Assembly (NCBI GenBank): GCA_049724395.1
Contig: JAUGWO010000136.1
Location: forward strand, 186,001-250,000
DNA length: 64,000 nucleotides
Direction of reading: 5' to 3'
Source: Spongospora subterranea f. sp. subterranea
Taxonomy: Eukaryota; Endomyxa: Phytomyxea; Phytomyxea; Plasmodiophorida
The position numbers and the translations under genes were made by a program. Below are positions 23,301 through 32,545 of this stretch, piece by piece (the first letter of the stretch is position 1; each line of letters begins with the position of its first letter). Below the pieces are notes generated by a model that saw only the letters and a list, made by a program, of their open reading frames with translations, was not told the DNA's origin and searched no databases.

Positions 23301-25351
23301 TTTAAAAACAACCTAAATTCACATAGGCATTGTCCAGAACTTGACGACACCAAACACAAAACACTATTAGCTGAGGCAATTGTTTGTTGAGCTTCAATGC
23401 CAATGCGACCACAAATGCTTGAAAGTTCAAAAGCGATTGGCATCGCAAATGGAAATGAATTCCGACGGGAGAAGGAATGTTGGGACGGAGGGATTATAAA
23501 AGACGGGTCGTCAGCAATAGCCTCTGATTGCAACAACGCAATTTGGTCGCTTTGTATCGGAAAGAAATAAGGACCCACGGTGTCTTCCCAAAACACAAGA
23601 ACATCCGGTCGTTCATTATCAGTTGTCGGATTTGAAACAGTGACTTGGTCTGCAACATCGATAGGTGATTTTGATCTATCAGGAAGCAAAGCACCTTTTT
23701 TCTTGGATAAAATGACGAAATCGTCGGACTCATTGTCGCTTTCAAGTTCGGGCTTTTCAACAGCGGTGGGACCGTCAATCTGTGAAATGCCAGTTTAACA
23801 TCGCTTCATCAAAGACGAGTACTATTGATTTGTTTACCTCCTTGATTGGCGAATGCAGGTCAGAATCGAAATTATATTCAGCACCGTCATGTGTCTCACA
23901 AAAAACCAGAAAAGCAAAATCAAATTGCGACTCACGCAACTTGAATCGAGGGAGGAAAGAAAGATGCTCTCTGAACTCAACTGTCAGAAAAGACAAATTC
24001 AACCGTGGCATGTCAACGTGCCTTTGATGTTTGAAAGAAAAAATTTGTGTGCGACGGTTTGCTTTCCTAGCGCAATAAACATGCAAAAACTTGTCACAGC
24101 TGCTACAGGCGCATGGCGCACAGAAGCCCACTGAACTTTTGCAGATTTCACAACTTCTTCCGGGCTCGTTTATGGGCAGTTCTGATACTCTCTGAACAGA
24201 CTCCAATTTCCTTGGTTGATCAAAGTATGCCTGATATAAAGATTAGTATATGTCTAGTTTGTAAAAAAAAACAAAAAAAAACCTGTCCGCTGAAGAATAT
24301 GCAGATAATATGCACCCATTCGGTTTCACCCAGGCGCTTTGCAGCACCTCCAGAGGTTGAACATAATACACACTTGGCGGTGACATTAGCCTGGCAGCCT
24401 TAAAATCAGCCGAGTTAATAATTTCTCCATGTCGAGCTGACAGAAAGAGCAACGCACATTGACAAAACCAAGCGTCTTTGGGTACGGACATGATTCCATA
24501 GCAGTGCTGATGTACGGCAAGGTTGCATCCATCGCAAATAACAATAACGTTGTTATCAGCAGATTCGCCGCTCATGCACACATCACATATACAATCATCA
24601 ATTTTGTCATCAACTTCGTGCTATAAGTAACGGTAGTTAATATTTGAATGAGAATTCTATTGGAAAATGATAACCTGATCAGAATGTATGAGAGTTTTTT
24701 CCTCTAGCGCCTTGTGTTTAAGGCACAGAGCAGTTGTTACTACAGTTTTGCCTTTTTGTAAAAGTTCAAAGCGCACGCCATTTCGTACTCCACAGATTAC
24801 GTGAAACGAGATAGCGCACCTGCCAGAAGTGCATTGAACGCAACCACTGGTTTGTTTGCAAAATGTACACTTAAGCTTCATCCGGCTAGGGTGAACTTTA
24901 TCGATGCCAACGATAGGTTGCATGACATTTCCTGAGCTAACCATTAGAATGGGGTGTAGTTGCTTCAGTTGAAGCATCTACCTCCTGCTATCCAAGTTTC
25001 AGGGATCCAGAGCGCACAGCATAAATGCGACCAACTGTCAATATTAGTGGGCTTCAAGGCGCCTATCGACAATATTTTAGCAATGAAAGGAGCAGAGGCA
25101 TTTGCATGGTAAAAACCTCCAGGAATTTTACACAAGCAGCAGATAGCAGAAGAACGAAGGGAATCGGACAGAGAAGAACATGGGGAGCATATCCAGTGAT
25201 CCTTATAATCTACGGCACCATAGCATGCAGGATGAACACGCACAGAACACAGCGAGCAGGACAATAGTTCAAAGTCGCCTTTTTGAAGGCAGCATCCACA
25301 TAGATCCAATTCTGAGGGTGACGCCTCTATGCAATTGGCTCCTGTTGCCAT
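20384..25351 (-). CDS. Giant chromatin protein: four PHD/extended-PHD modules plus chromo-barrel domain
   Basis: Likely histone reader and scaffold in the nucleus. From the ATG at 25351 (MATGANCIEASPSELDLCGC) six or so exons give: PHD 1 (CGCCLQKG ... HPACYGAV ... WICSPC) with its extended PHD (C2HC zinc knuckle plus second PHD-like finger, to about 24680); PHD 2 (CDVCMSGESADNN, VHQHCYGIMSVP) with extended PHD to about 23780; then in the long last exon PHD 3 (CRACFGMEG, VHKYCYGIVEVPDGDWHC) with extended PHD near 22400-22900; and PHD 4 (CGICFGLSGAAD, WYCSKC) with extended PHD near 21650-22150. A Glu/Lys/Gln-rich coiled coil follows (about 21370-21560), a Ser/Arg-rich linker, and a final Tudor-knot/chromo-barrel (FQVNDIVLAYQKGPKLYDC, YISWAKRYDEVVP). 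Single PHD-ePHD pairs occur in Jade/BRPF/AF10; four in one chain is not an architecture I know. Confidence 0.82.
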
Positions 25352-28300
25352 CCTAAAATAAACTGAATGAAAATCTTGAAACAATATGATGAAAAAAAAA
25401 GTAAAAAAATGCATTTAGAAATCAAAAAATGACTACGGATCCCTTACTTATTTCCATAGGCATAATGGTTGTTGGATTTTCTAAAATCCGGGAGTGCGAG
25501 TCTGGTGAATCCCGACCCAATCGCAGAAGTGATGGTGAGTGGCTTTCAGCCGCAATCGACAAAGCTGGGCCAGAAAAAAACACGCGGCGTGGCGACCGAA
25601 CGATAGGCGATTATCCAGATTACTCAACACGATCGGCGAGCGCTAACGGCCATTGTACTCTCAACTGTATATGCGGATTGACGATGAGCGTGGTGCTGGG
25701 GTCCACCCACGGTCCACCAATGCAGTGTTCCTCAACATAGCGGTCGGACGTCCCCAGGCTGCGCCCTTGTCACAGACATTGGAGCAGCCCTGAATCGACA
25801 AAACTTGGCCGAATTGATCATTCGCCCTTCCTGTAGTGGCCCGTAAGACTTGGGGTGAATCGCTGTCGAGAATGTAGCTTCTGCAACCCAACTGCATTCC
25901 AGCAGGCTAATCGTGCATCTTTTTCATGTTCAAATTTATAGTTTCCAAACCGTCAAGGAGGTTGTCAACGATAAAGTTAATTATGAATTCATTGATTAGT
26001 TCGCGAAAGAAGCGATAGAAATATATGGGGCACCATGACAAAACGCGTATAGAAGACGTCCTGAGTTTCTCGCTAAGCATTGTTTGGTGGTTTTCATCTG
26101 GGAACCCATATCACCAGCAAGATGCCGTTTCGGGCCTTTGGAAGGCTTGAATGTTAACTGTCTTTCAATACTCATACCCGCTTTTGGTAAATCAATGTCT
26201 TCCATTTGCTCAAATTCGAATAGTTCCGGTGTTTTTGAGGCAATTTCCAACGAAATTCCCGCTTATCTCAGAAGCTCAATGGAGTCTTCTACAGCTACCT
26301 TACCGCCTTCTTTCTGAAACATTGGCTCTCCACCATGAGAAGACAGCTCGAGAGCAAAAAGTAGCGAAGGTTGAATTCACCGATGATCAGTTATCAACGC
26401 TTGGTTGCTGAAATAAAGAGGCGGCTCGGAATTCCCTGCAAACCTTGTGAGAAATTATTAGCATGATTGCATATCGATATCCGGTACCTTGCTGACTTGC
26501 TCCCTTTCGAGACGTTCAATTAGATTACCATTACAGTTCGTCACCATCAGTTTGCTGGGAATACCCATTGCAGCAATGATAGAATCGTCGCCTTCGTTTC
26601 TTGAGAAATTCGGCGAAAGCTCAGCTCTTCAGGGCACGTGGGATCGTGTCCCGAATTGGGTCGAAGTATAAAGAACATCAAAGGAGCCTATCTTTGCAGT
26701 AAACGTTGAGAAACAAATTATTCTCAAGACATATTGTTAATCACCAATGGGCTGGAACTTGGCAAAAACTCTAGCGATGCAAGAAGCCCCATCTTACATG
26801 AACACTCTGAAAGCAGTTGAACGTTTACAACTTGCGTCAGGCGCTTCATGGATTTTCAAATGGCGATTACGCGCTTTTGAATTCTAAAACGCATATCCAT
26901 TAATATGCAGACAGTAAGGAACACTCTTATTCTTTCCCGTTCATATAGTGACGTCCTTCAGAGGAGAAGGACGTCGAGCTCAGTTGAGCGATAACCTCCG
27001 GCCTGTCTTTTCACAGTTGCCCCGTTGATTTCTGCAGGTTTCTCAGTCCTGTGTTGGAATCGCTCAACCCAACTGGCCCTTAGTTGGACACAATAAACCA
27101 CAATTAAAACGGTATGCGCGGGTGGTCAACGTTCACTTCTAGTGCTGATATTTCATTTCAGGCTTCAAAGTCGGCTTTTGTAATAGCGCCAATTTTACAC
27201 CATGTTGATCCCGTATTGGACATCATTGTCAAAGCTGACGCGTCCGATAACGCAATGGGTGCAATTTTGTCCCAAAAACACGCAGAAGGACTATAGTCTG
27301 TCGCGTTTTGCTCTCGTAGTTTTTTTACTCCAGCCGAATTACATTATGAGATTTACGATAACATTCCATTCTGACATCATTTCCAGACTTGGTCTGGCGT
27401 CCCGGTCAAATTCATGGCACCAATAATGAGCGACGCCAAATAGCGCCCTCTATGATCCCTGTAAGTTTTCGTGACCAGACTTTATGACATCTCTTGCAAA
27501 TGCTTTCGAAGATTCCCATGAGCCTTCCAAATCACTGAATTCCTTCCAGTGAATCACCGCCGCCCCTCATACTGACTGGACTCCGACTTTCAGGGATCGC
27601 CATCTGGCGCTGATCGGAACCGAACCGTATCGAACACTTTCGAACCGTTCCAATAAATCATCACCGTTAGCGATCCCCTTACAAATCCTCTTCGATAATC
27701 GAGTTCAAATTTATCATATCAACTCGATTTATACCATGTATGTATTTCAAAATTCTGGAGCCTGTTTTAAAAACACTGGACGAATAATAAGATCCGGTTC
27801 GACATGAGATACATATCGCCAAGGCGGAGAAGGGAGTATCATCGACACAATTTTTTCTCCAAACGTCTTCGCCAGCCCATTTTGACAATATCGTTCCGTG
27901 TTCGAACATTCAAGTTTGACGGTATGTGCACAAAGATCGTTGGCTACTCGTTTGACGTGTGCTCACGCCCATGTCCCCCCGTAGCCCGCTGAACACATTT
28001 TTGATCGACATAAAATGGTTTCACTATTATGTCTCAGTCCCAATATCTCTTGTTTTCCTTTTAATTAGGTTGGTCTTCAATGCTGTTCATCATGCGCTTG
28101 TAAAATACGTTCCCCATTTTACTCTGCGAGGATGATATCGTCAGATTTGGTGACGCTACTCAATCTTGTTCCCATATTCTTTGTTGATGTCACGACCAGC
28201 GACCACATTTTTGTCCAAGTCCACAGAATATAAAGCCACCTTTATCTTGCTACATTGGGTTAACTGATTAGGCTCTTCGAATAATCGTTCCTCAATTTTC

Positions 28301-28634
28301 ACGATGTTGATCGTCTATGTTGGTTATAACCATAATCCATGAAAAAGCCTCAAGATCAATGCCAATTAATCGTTTCAGTTCAGATGGACGTTTGACTTAT
28401 TTCATCGCTTATACACCGATCCTATCTGGTTTTGTTGTACCCAGAAATGGCTCTTCATAATTTCCGCTGGATAGTTAGCCAGGCTCAACTAATGAAAAGG
28501 GGAACGCGAGTCAAGGTCTAGTATAGCTCCAACAGCCCATCCAGACGTCATCTTCTGTGAAAGACGAACCGATCATCATTTCCTAAAATGATGCCCAGTC
28601 CTATAATTCAATGAACCAGAACTATATACATTAT
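25352..28634. other. Gene-poor region with degenerate ORFs and an old element fragment
   Basis: About 3.3 kb in which no intact host gene was recognised. A minus-strand frame at 25996-26265 (contains FEQMEDIDLPKAGMSIERQL and a Lys-rich stretch) looks coding in composition but has no start and no family. The rest is scattered short frames. A pol fragment of an LTR-type element lies at about 27114-27430 (listed separately). The right part (27700-28630) shows nothing recognisable. Confidence 0.4.
27114..27430 (+). mobile_element. Fossil fragment of a Ty3/gypsy-type retrotransposon (RT-RNase H junction)
   Basis: A short translated stretch carries the conserved start of the RNase H region, with a Phe-rich lead-in and the motif KADASDNAMGAILSQK, followed by a block resembling AFCSRSFFTPAELHYEIY. 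This order is characteristic of the end of reverse transcriptase and the start of RNase H in Ty3/gypsy elements. Only a few hundred bases are recognisable, no LTRs or other parts were found, and it is clearly broken and old. Confidence 0.65.
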
Positions 28635-28835
28635 TCAGTCAATGAGGCCAGAAGATGGAACAAGAATCAGAGGTAATCTGATTTCCGCCAGCGCTTCGAA
28701 GACGATCAGTTTGGTGTGTGGGTCGACTGGATAGGACAATGATGACCGAGAGATGGTGTCTGCGATATATCGAGAATTGACTCTGCCATAAACAGCATCC
28801 CTAACAAGCCCATGAACGGTCCCTTCATATCTCAT
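28635..28835 (-). CDS. Small hypothetical protein
   Basis: ATG at 28835 begins MRYEGTVHGLVRDAVYGRVN and the 66-codon frame ends ...LPLILVPSSGLID at 28635. The frame stays open about 150 nt further upstream without another ATG, so the protein could be longer or be a terminal exon. It is divergent from the amino-acid transporter at 28997. Composition looks like protein, but no family was recognised. Confidence 0.3.
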   Translation of the reverse strand: MRYEGTVHGLVRDAVYGRVNSRYIADTISRSSLSYPVDPHTKLIVFEALAEIRLPLILVPSSGLID

Positions 28836-28996
28836 GGTATTATCGTTGGGAAAACTCGTTGTCGTCCGACGCCTGTGATGGACATCGATTTCAGAATGAA
28901 AGGACGTTGTACCGGTGTTGGGATTGGGACTGGATCGGGCGAGCGATCGACGTGCACGTACCCTGGGGTTAATCTGTAATCGGTAAGGCTAGCAAA

Positions 28997-30353
28997 ATGA
29001 AATCAGCTCGCGATGACGAGTCGCTTTTGCCGAATTCCTATCACGATGCGTTAGGGAAAGACCACGCCCCGCCTTATTCCGCTCATTTGAGCGGTTCACG
29101 AGCGTTCGCTCTTAGCGTTAAAGTAAAGAGTTCCAACAACGCCTATCTGATTGATAATCCAGATTGGTTCTGTTGATTTAGTCGATTGTTGGTAGCGGTA
29201 TATTCGCCATCCCATATGGGTTTAGTCAAGCTGGGTTAATAGGCGGCATCATCATTCTCACAGCCGTGTTCGTTCTATCGTTCATCGGCGGTCTCCTTCT
29301 GATTCGGTGTCGGGATAATATCTCCAATCTCAGCGGAGGGGTCCATAACAATATATCGTGTAATTGAGATCAAACTCAACAATTCTCTGTGAACTTTGAT
29401 TGACTTGACCCAAATCAGATGGCGATCTGGGCAATTCCGCATTTGGCTGGAAGGGGCGAACAGCGATCAATACCATGATCGTCTGTTTACAGATCGGGAC
29501 GGTGATTGTCTATTCGGTGTTCATTATCGAGACACTTTCCGACGTATTTCCTCGTGGGCAAACCTGGGTGTTTGCCTGTAGTCTTTCCCTGATATTCACC
29601 CCCGTTTTACTGCTTCGCCGAGTCGATGTTGTGGCGGTTCTGGCGTCATTAGCCGACTGCTTCTCCATAATCGGGCTGTTCATCTGCTGTCTCCTGCTGA
29701 TCATCAACGATGGGTTCGGGAAGGTGTACAAGCCTGAACTGTTTGTCGGCGACCATTGGTGGCTCTCCGTTGGAATTATGGTGTTCTCGGTTGAAGGTGT
29801 CTGTCTCATTCTACCGATCTACTCATCGATGAAATCTCCAACTCAATACCCTTTGATATGGACGAGCACGATGACCTCTGTATATGTTTTATATCTCACG
29901 TTCGGGGTTCTGGGATATTTGGCATTTGGCCAAACCACCGACGACATTGTGTTGTCGAACTTCAGGCCGTCGCCGTCCAAGGAAATCGCCCAGATAATCT
30001 ACTGTTTGTCTTTGGTATTATCCGCGTCCGTTCAAGCATTGCCGGCGTTTGATATCATGGAGAGATCGGCGAAGGCAGTTAGTGGTACGTCAAACGAGTC
30101 GTCATCATCGTCGATAGGCAGAATGAGTTTGGGTATCGGGTCGTCGCTGATTGCATGCTATGTTCCCGGGTTCGCCATGGTCGTCACCATGCTGGGCTGC
30201 ATATTTGGGTCAATGCTGACATTGGGAATACCAGCGATGCTACAGCTACAGCTGAATATCAACCTGACTCGACCTAAACGGGTTCTATTGTACATATTGA
30301 TGGCCGTATCCATATGTTCAACTATACTGGGGTTGATCATCATTCCAATGTGA
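28997..30353 (+). CDS. Amino acid/auxin permease family transporter (SLC36/vacuolar AVT-like)
   Basis: Secondary transporter moving amino acids across a membrane, typically vacuolar or lysosomal in the SLC36/AVT3 branch. Exon 1 (ATG at 28997, MKSARDDESLLPNSYHD) is a short cytosolic tail ending SVK; a GT-AG intron (29122-29180) joins in phase to SIVGSGIFAIPYGFSQAGLIGG, the hallmark first helix of the AAAP family. A second intron precedes FGWKGRTAINTMIVCLQIGT. About ten to eleven hydrophobic segments follow, including WLSVGIMVFSVEGVCLILP and YLTFGVLGYLAFG, which match conserved helices. The stop is at 30351-30353. Length about 395-400 residues, normal for the family. Confidence 0.9.
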
Positions 30354-30742
30354 TCATACTATAGGATATCGGCCCGCACCCAAACCTACCACATAGCAAT
30401 GTTAGATAATAAAACCATAATCCAACGACAGGTCATCACCTGGATCAGTTGTTTGAGTCAACTGTGTGGCGATTCTTCAAAATTATGAATATAGTGGAAA
30501 CATCCGGATTTGTGAAGAACGTGGTTAAATCTAACATCATATTTAGAGTTTGATTGAAGTTCCCGGTACTTTCCTGTGAAGATTCCTGCACGGATGGCCA
30601 ATCCAGCGAGCCGTCAATTGTCTCCGGTGGTCGGCTCTACGGAGTCCGGGGCTCCTCTGATCCGCTATTCGGGGTTCAATCAGAAATTCGCAATAGTAGT
30701 ACTACCCAGCTAATCAAATTATTTTCATCCCTCATAACGCAA
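30354..30742. other. Intergenic region before the C1D gene
   Basis: No separate gene is seen. The C1D frame stays open upstream to 30554, but the family's length and N terminus fit a start at 30743, so this gap probably holds the 3' UTR of the transporter and the C1D promoter. Confidence 0.4.
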
Positions 30743-31312
30743 ATGGAGAATTTAGCGTTGGATGAAGACACCATTACTTCAATCAACGATGTTGAGCAAA
30801 GTCTGGAGTCTGCTCTGAGCGCATTGTCAAAGCTAGATCAGGTGTCGTTCAATGTTGCAGTTGAATCTCTGTCGGTAGTGGATGCAGCTCGGTTTCATGC
30901 ATCAACCGCCTTTGGACTAGGGGCATTATACTTTGCTTACCTAAGGTCTATTGGGGAAAAGCCACAGGATCACGCCATTAATAAGGAGATCGGCCGCATC
31001 AAATACTACTTTGAGAAGATAAAAAACGGCCAGGGCGCTGATGATAAACCTTCGACAAAACTTGATACAGGTGCGGCTGACCGATTTATTCGACACGCTC
31101 TTGGATCTCAGATAGACCTCGATGCCGAATCCGTTGATGCTCGTGAACAAGCTAGTCAAGCGCATGGTAGAACTCATCAACGATTCACAACGTCGAACGC
31201 CCGATCTACGGTTGCCCCTGAAACTAATAATATTCTGTGGCAGAAGCTGCAGGCAACGACTTCTACTACTGAAGAGCTCGTGGAGAAATTTTTGCAGCAG
31301 AAACGCCGATAA
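30743..31312 (+). CDS. C1D: C1D/Rrp47 (Lrp1) nuclear exosome cofactor
   Basis: Binds and stabilises the exonuclease Rrp6 of the nuclear exosome in rRNA and snoRNA 3' processing. The chosen ATG at 30743 (MENLALDEDTITSINDVEQS) matches the short family N terminus. The Sas10/Utp3/C1D domain is clear: LDQVSFNVAVESLSVVDAAR, STAFGLGALYFAYLRSIGEK, then the signature helix DHAINKEIGRIKYYFEKIK and LDTGAADRFIRHAL. A Ser/Thr/Gln-rich linker and a basic tail (EKFLQQKRR) complete about 190 residues. Single exon. Upstream in-frame codons exist but look non-homologous. Confidence 0.9.
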   Translation: MENLALDEDTITSINDVEQSLESALSALSKLDQVSFNVAVESLSVVDAARFHASTAFGLGALYFAYLRSIGEKPQDHAINKEIGRIKYYFEKIKNGQGADDKPSTKLDTGAADRFIRHALGSQIDLDAESVDAREQASQAHGRTHQRFTTSNARSTVAPETNNILWQKLQATTSTTEELVEKFLQQKRR

Positions 31313-31599
31313 TATTGCTCAAAATGTATATAAATCCATAACTTATCCCCGGCTAAGAATGATTGGTTGGTCTGTGATTAACGTACACGCGGTGAAAACA
31401 ATGGTAAAAATCCACCCGCGCAGCGTTCACGTCTTTTACGAAGAAAGCTCATGCCGATGGCGATTAGTGAGAGAGCCGCGATTTCTCCTGCAACCCGTCA
31501 GGATTGTGCCCAAAAAAGTCCAGCGGCCATTCATCAGGGTTTCTCTAGTAATTACTTGTTTTTTTCTCAAACTCACAATTGACTTTTTTTGATTTGACG

Positions 31600-31765
31600 T
31601 TCCCCAGTCCGCTCTGGTTCTCCATTTCCGCTCTGTTTGCCCCTTTTACGTTTTCAGTCCGCTCTGTTTATCTCATTTACGTTATTCAGTCGGCTTTGGT
31701 TTTCCCAGTTACGTTTTTGAGCCCGCTCTGGGGTTATCCCATTTACAGTCTTCTTTGATAAAGAC
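31600..31765. repeat. Degenerate tandem repeat, about 35-40 bp unit
   Basis: Four to five imperfect copies of a unit containing (C)AGTC(C/G)GCT(C/T)TG followed by T/C-rich DNA and (A/T)TTACGTT occur in a row, for example near 31610, 31655, 31695 and 31725. Just downstream is a short perfect hairpin, TCTCTATAGAGA, near 31772. The repeat lies between C1D and the sulfhydryl oxidase gene, whose ATG is at 31826, so it sits in the promoter area. Confidence 0.55.
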
Positions 31766-31825
31766 AACGTCTCTATAGAGAGGAGGGTTTCTATATCAGT
31801 TATAGAGCGGTTACAACAGAATATA

Positions 31826-32484
31826 ATGTATTTCCCTGTAGATGAGGACCATCGTCCTAGGGCGATGCGATCTGTGGCCTACACTTTGTCGAGACAGGCC
31901 AAATCGCAATGGAGACGGCTGGGGTTGACACCGCTCCATTTGGCGTTGGCCACCTTGACCTGCCTCTTGTTTTTTTCTGGACTATGGATACTGTGGAGGC
32001 CCAATCCAAACAGATTGTCCTCAATTCACGGTATTCAACTGCACCTTAATTGTATATGTGAGCCAACCAGAGATTTAGGTCCTTTGTCGAAAAATGAATT
32101 AGGACATGCGACATGGATGTTTCTACATACAGCTGCTGCTCGATTTCCAGAAAATGCCACTCTTTCCCAAAAGAACGATTACACACAGTTAATGCATATT
32201 CTATCGCGAGTATACCCATGCCATGAATGTGCAATTCATTTTCAGGTAAACGCAACTCCAGACGATTCTTTAGTTTTTCCTAAGGAACGCCTACTCAGGA
32301 ATTAATCGAAAAATCCCCTCCGGATACAACAAGCGGCAGCGATTTTCGACTTTGGTTATGCAATGCTCATAACATGGTGAGAGAAAAATTAGGGCAGGTT
32401 AAATACGTTTGTCTAGAAGAAGCCCTCGCTCTAGAATGGCCGGAAAAGCTTCGTGACGAAGATTGTAAATGTAAACCTTCATAA
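31826..32484 (+). CDS. Erv2-like FAD-dependent sulfhydryl oxidase, membrane-anchored
   Basis: Makes disulfides with O2 as acceptor. ATG at 31826; a basic N terminus is followed by one membrane span (about residues 39-57, LALATLTCLLFFSGLWILW), giving a type II topology as in ER Erv2. A CxC pair (NCICEP) precedes the ALR/ERV domain: LGHATWMFLHTAAARFPE, YPCHECAIHFQ (active CxxC), then after an intron of about 58 nt FRLWLCNAHNMVREKLGQ, the FAD-binding W-x-x-x-x-HN-x-VN-type motif. The chain ends DEDCKCKPS, a second possible shuttle CxC. Stop at 32482-32484; convergent with Noc1/CEBPZ. Presence of cysteine pairs at both ends is noteworthy. Confidence 0.9.
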
Positions 32485-32545
32485 AGTAATTCCATTACTT
32501 AAAAAAATCTGTTGGCAGTCATTTATGAACAATGTTTGTCTTAAT

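Noticed and set aside
31122-31592. Plus-strand frame overlapping the C1D 3' end
   Set aside because: Alternate frame of C1D that runs on into noncoding DNA; lacks domain features.
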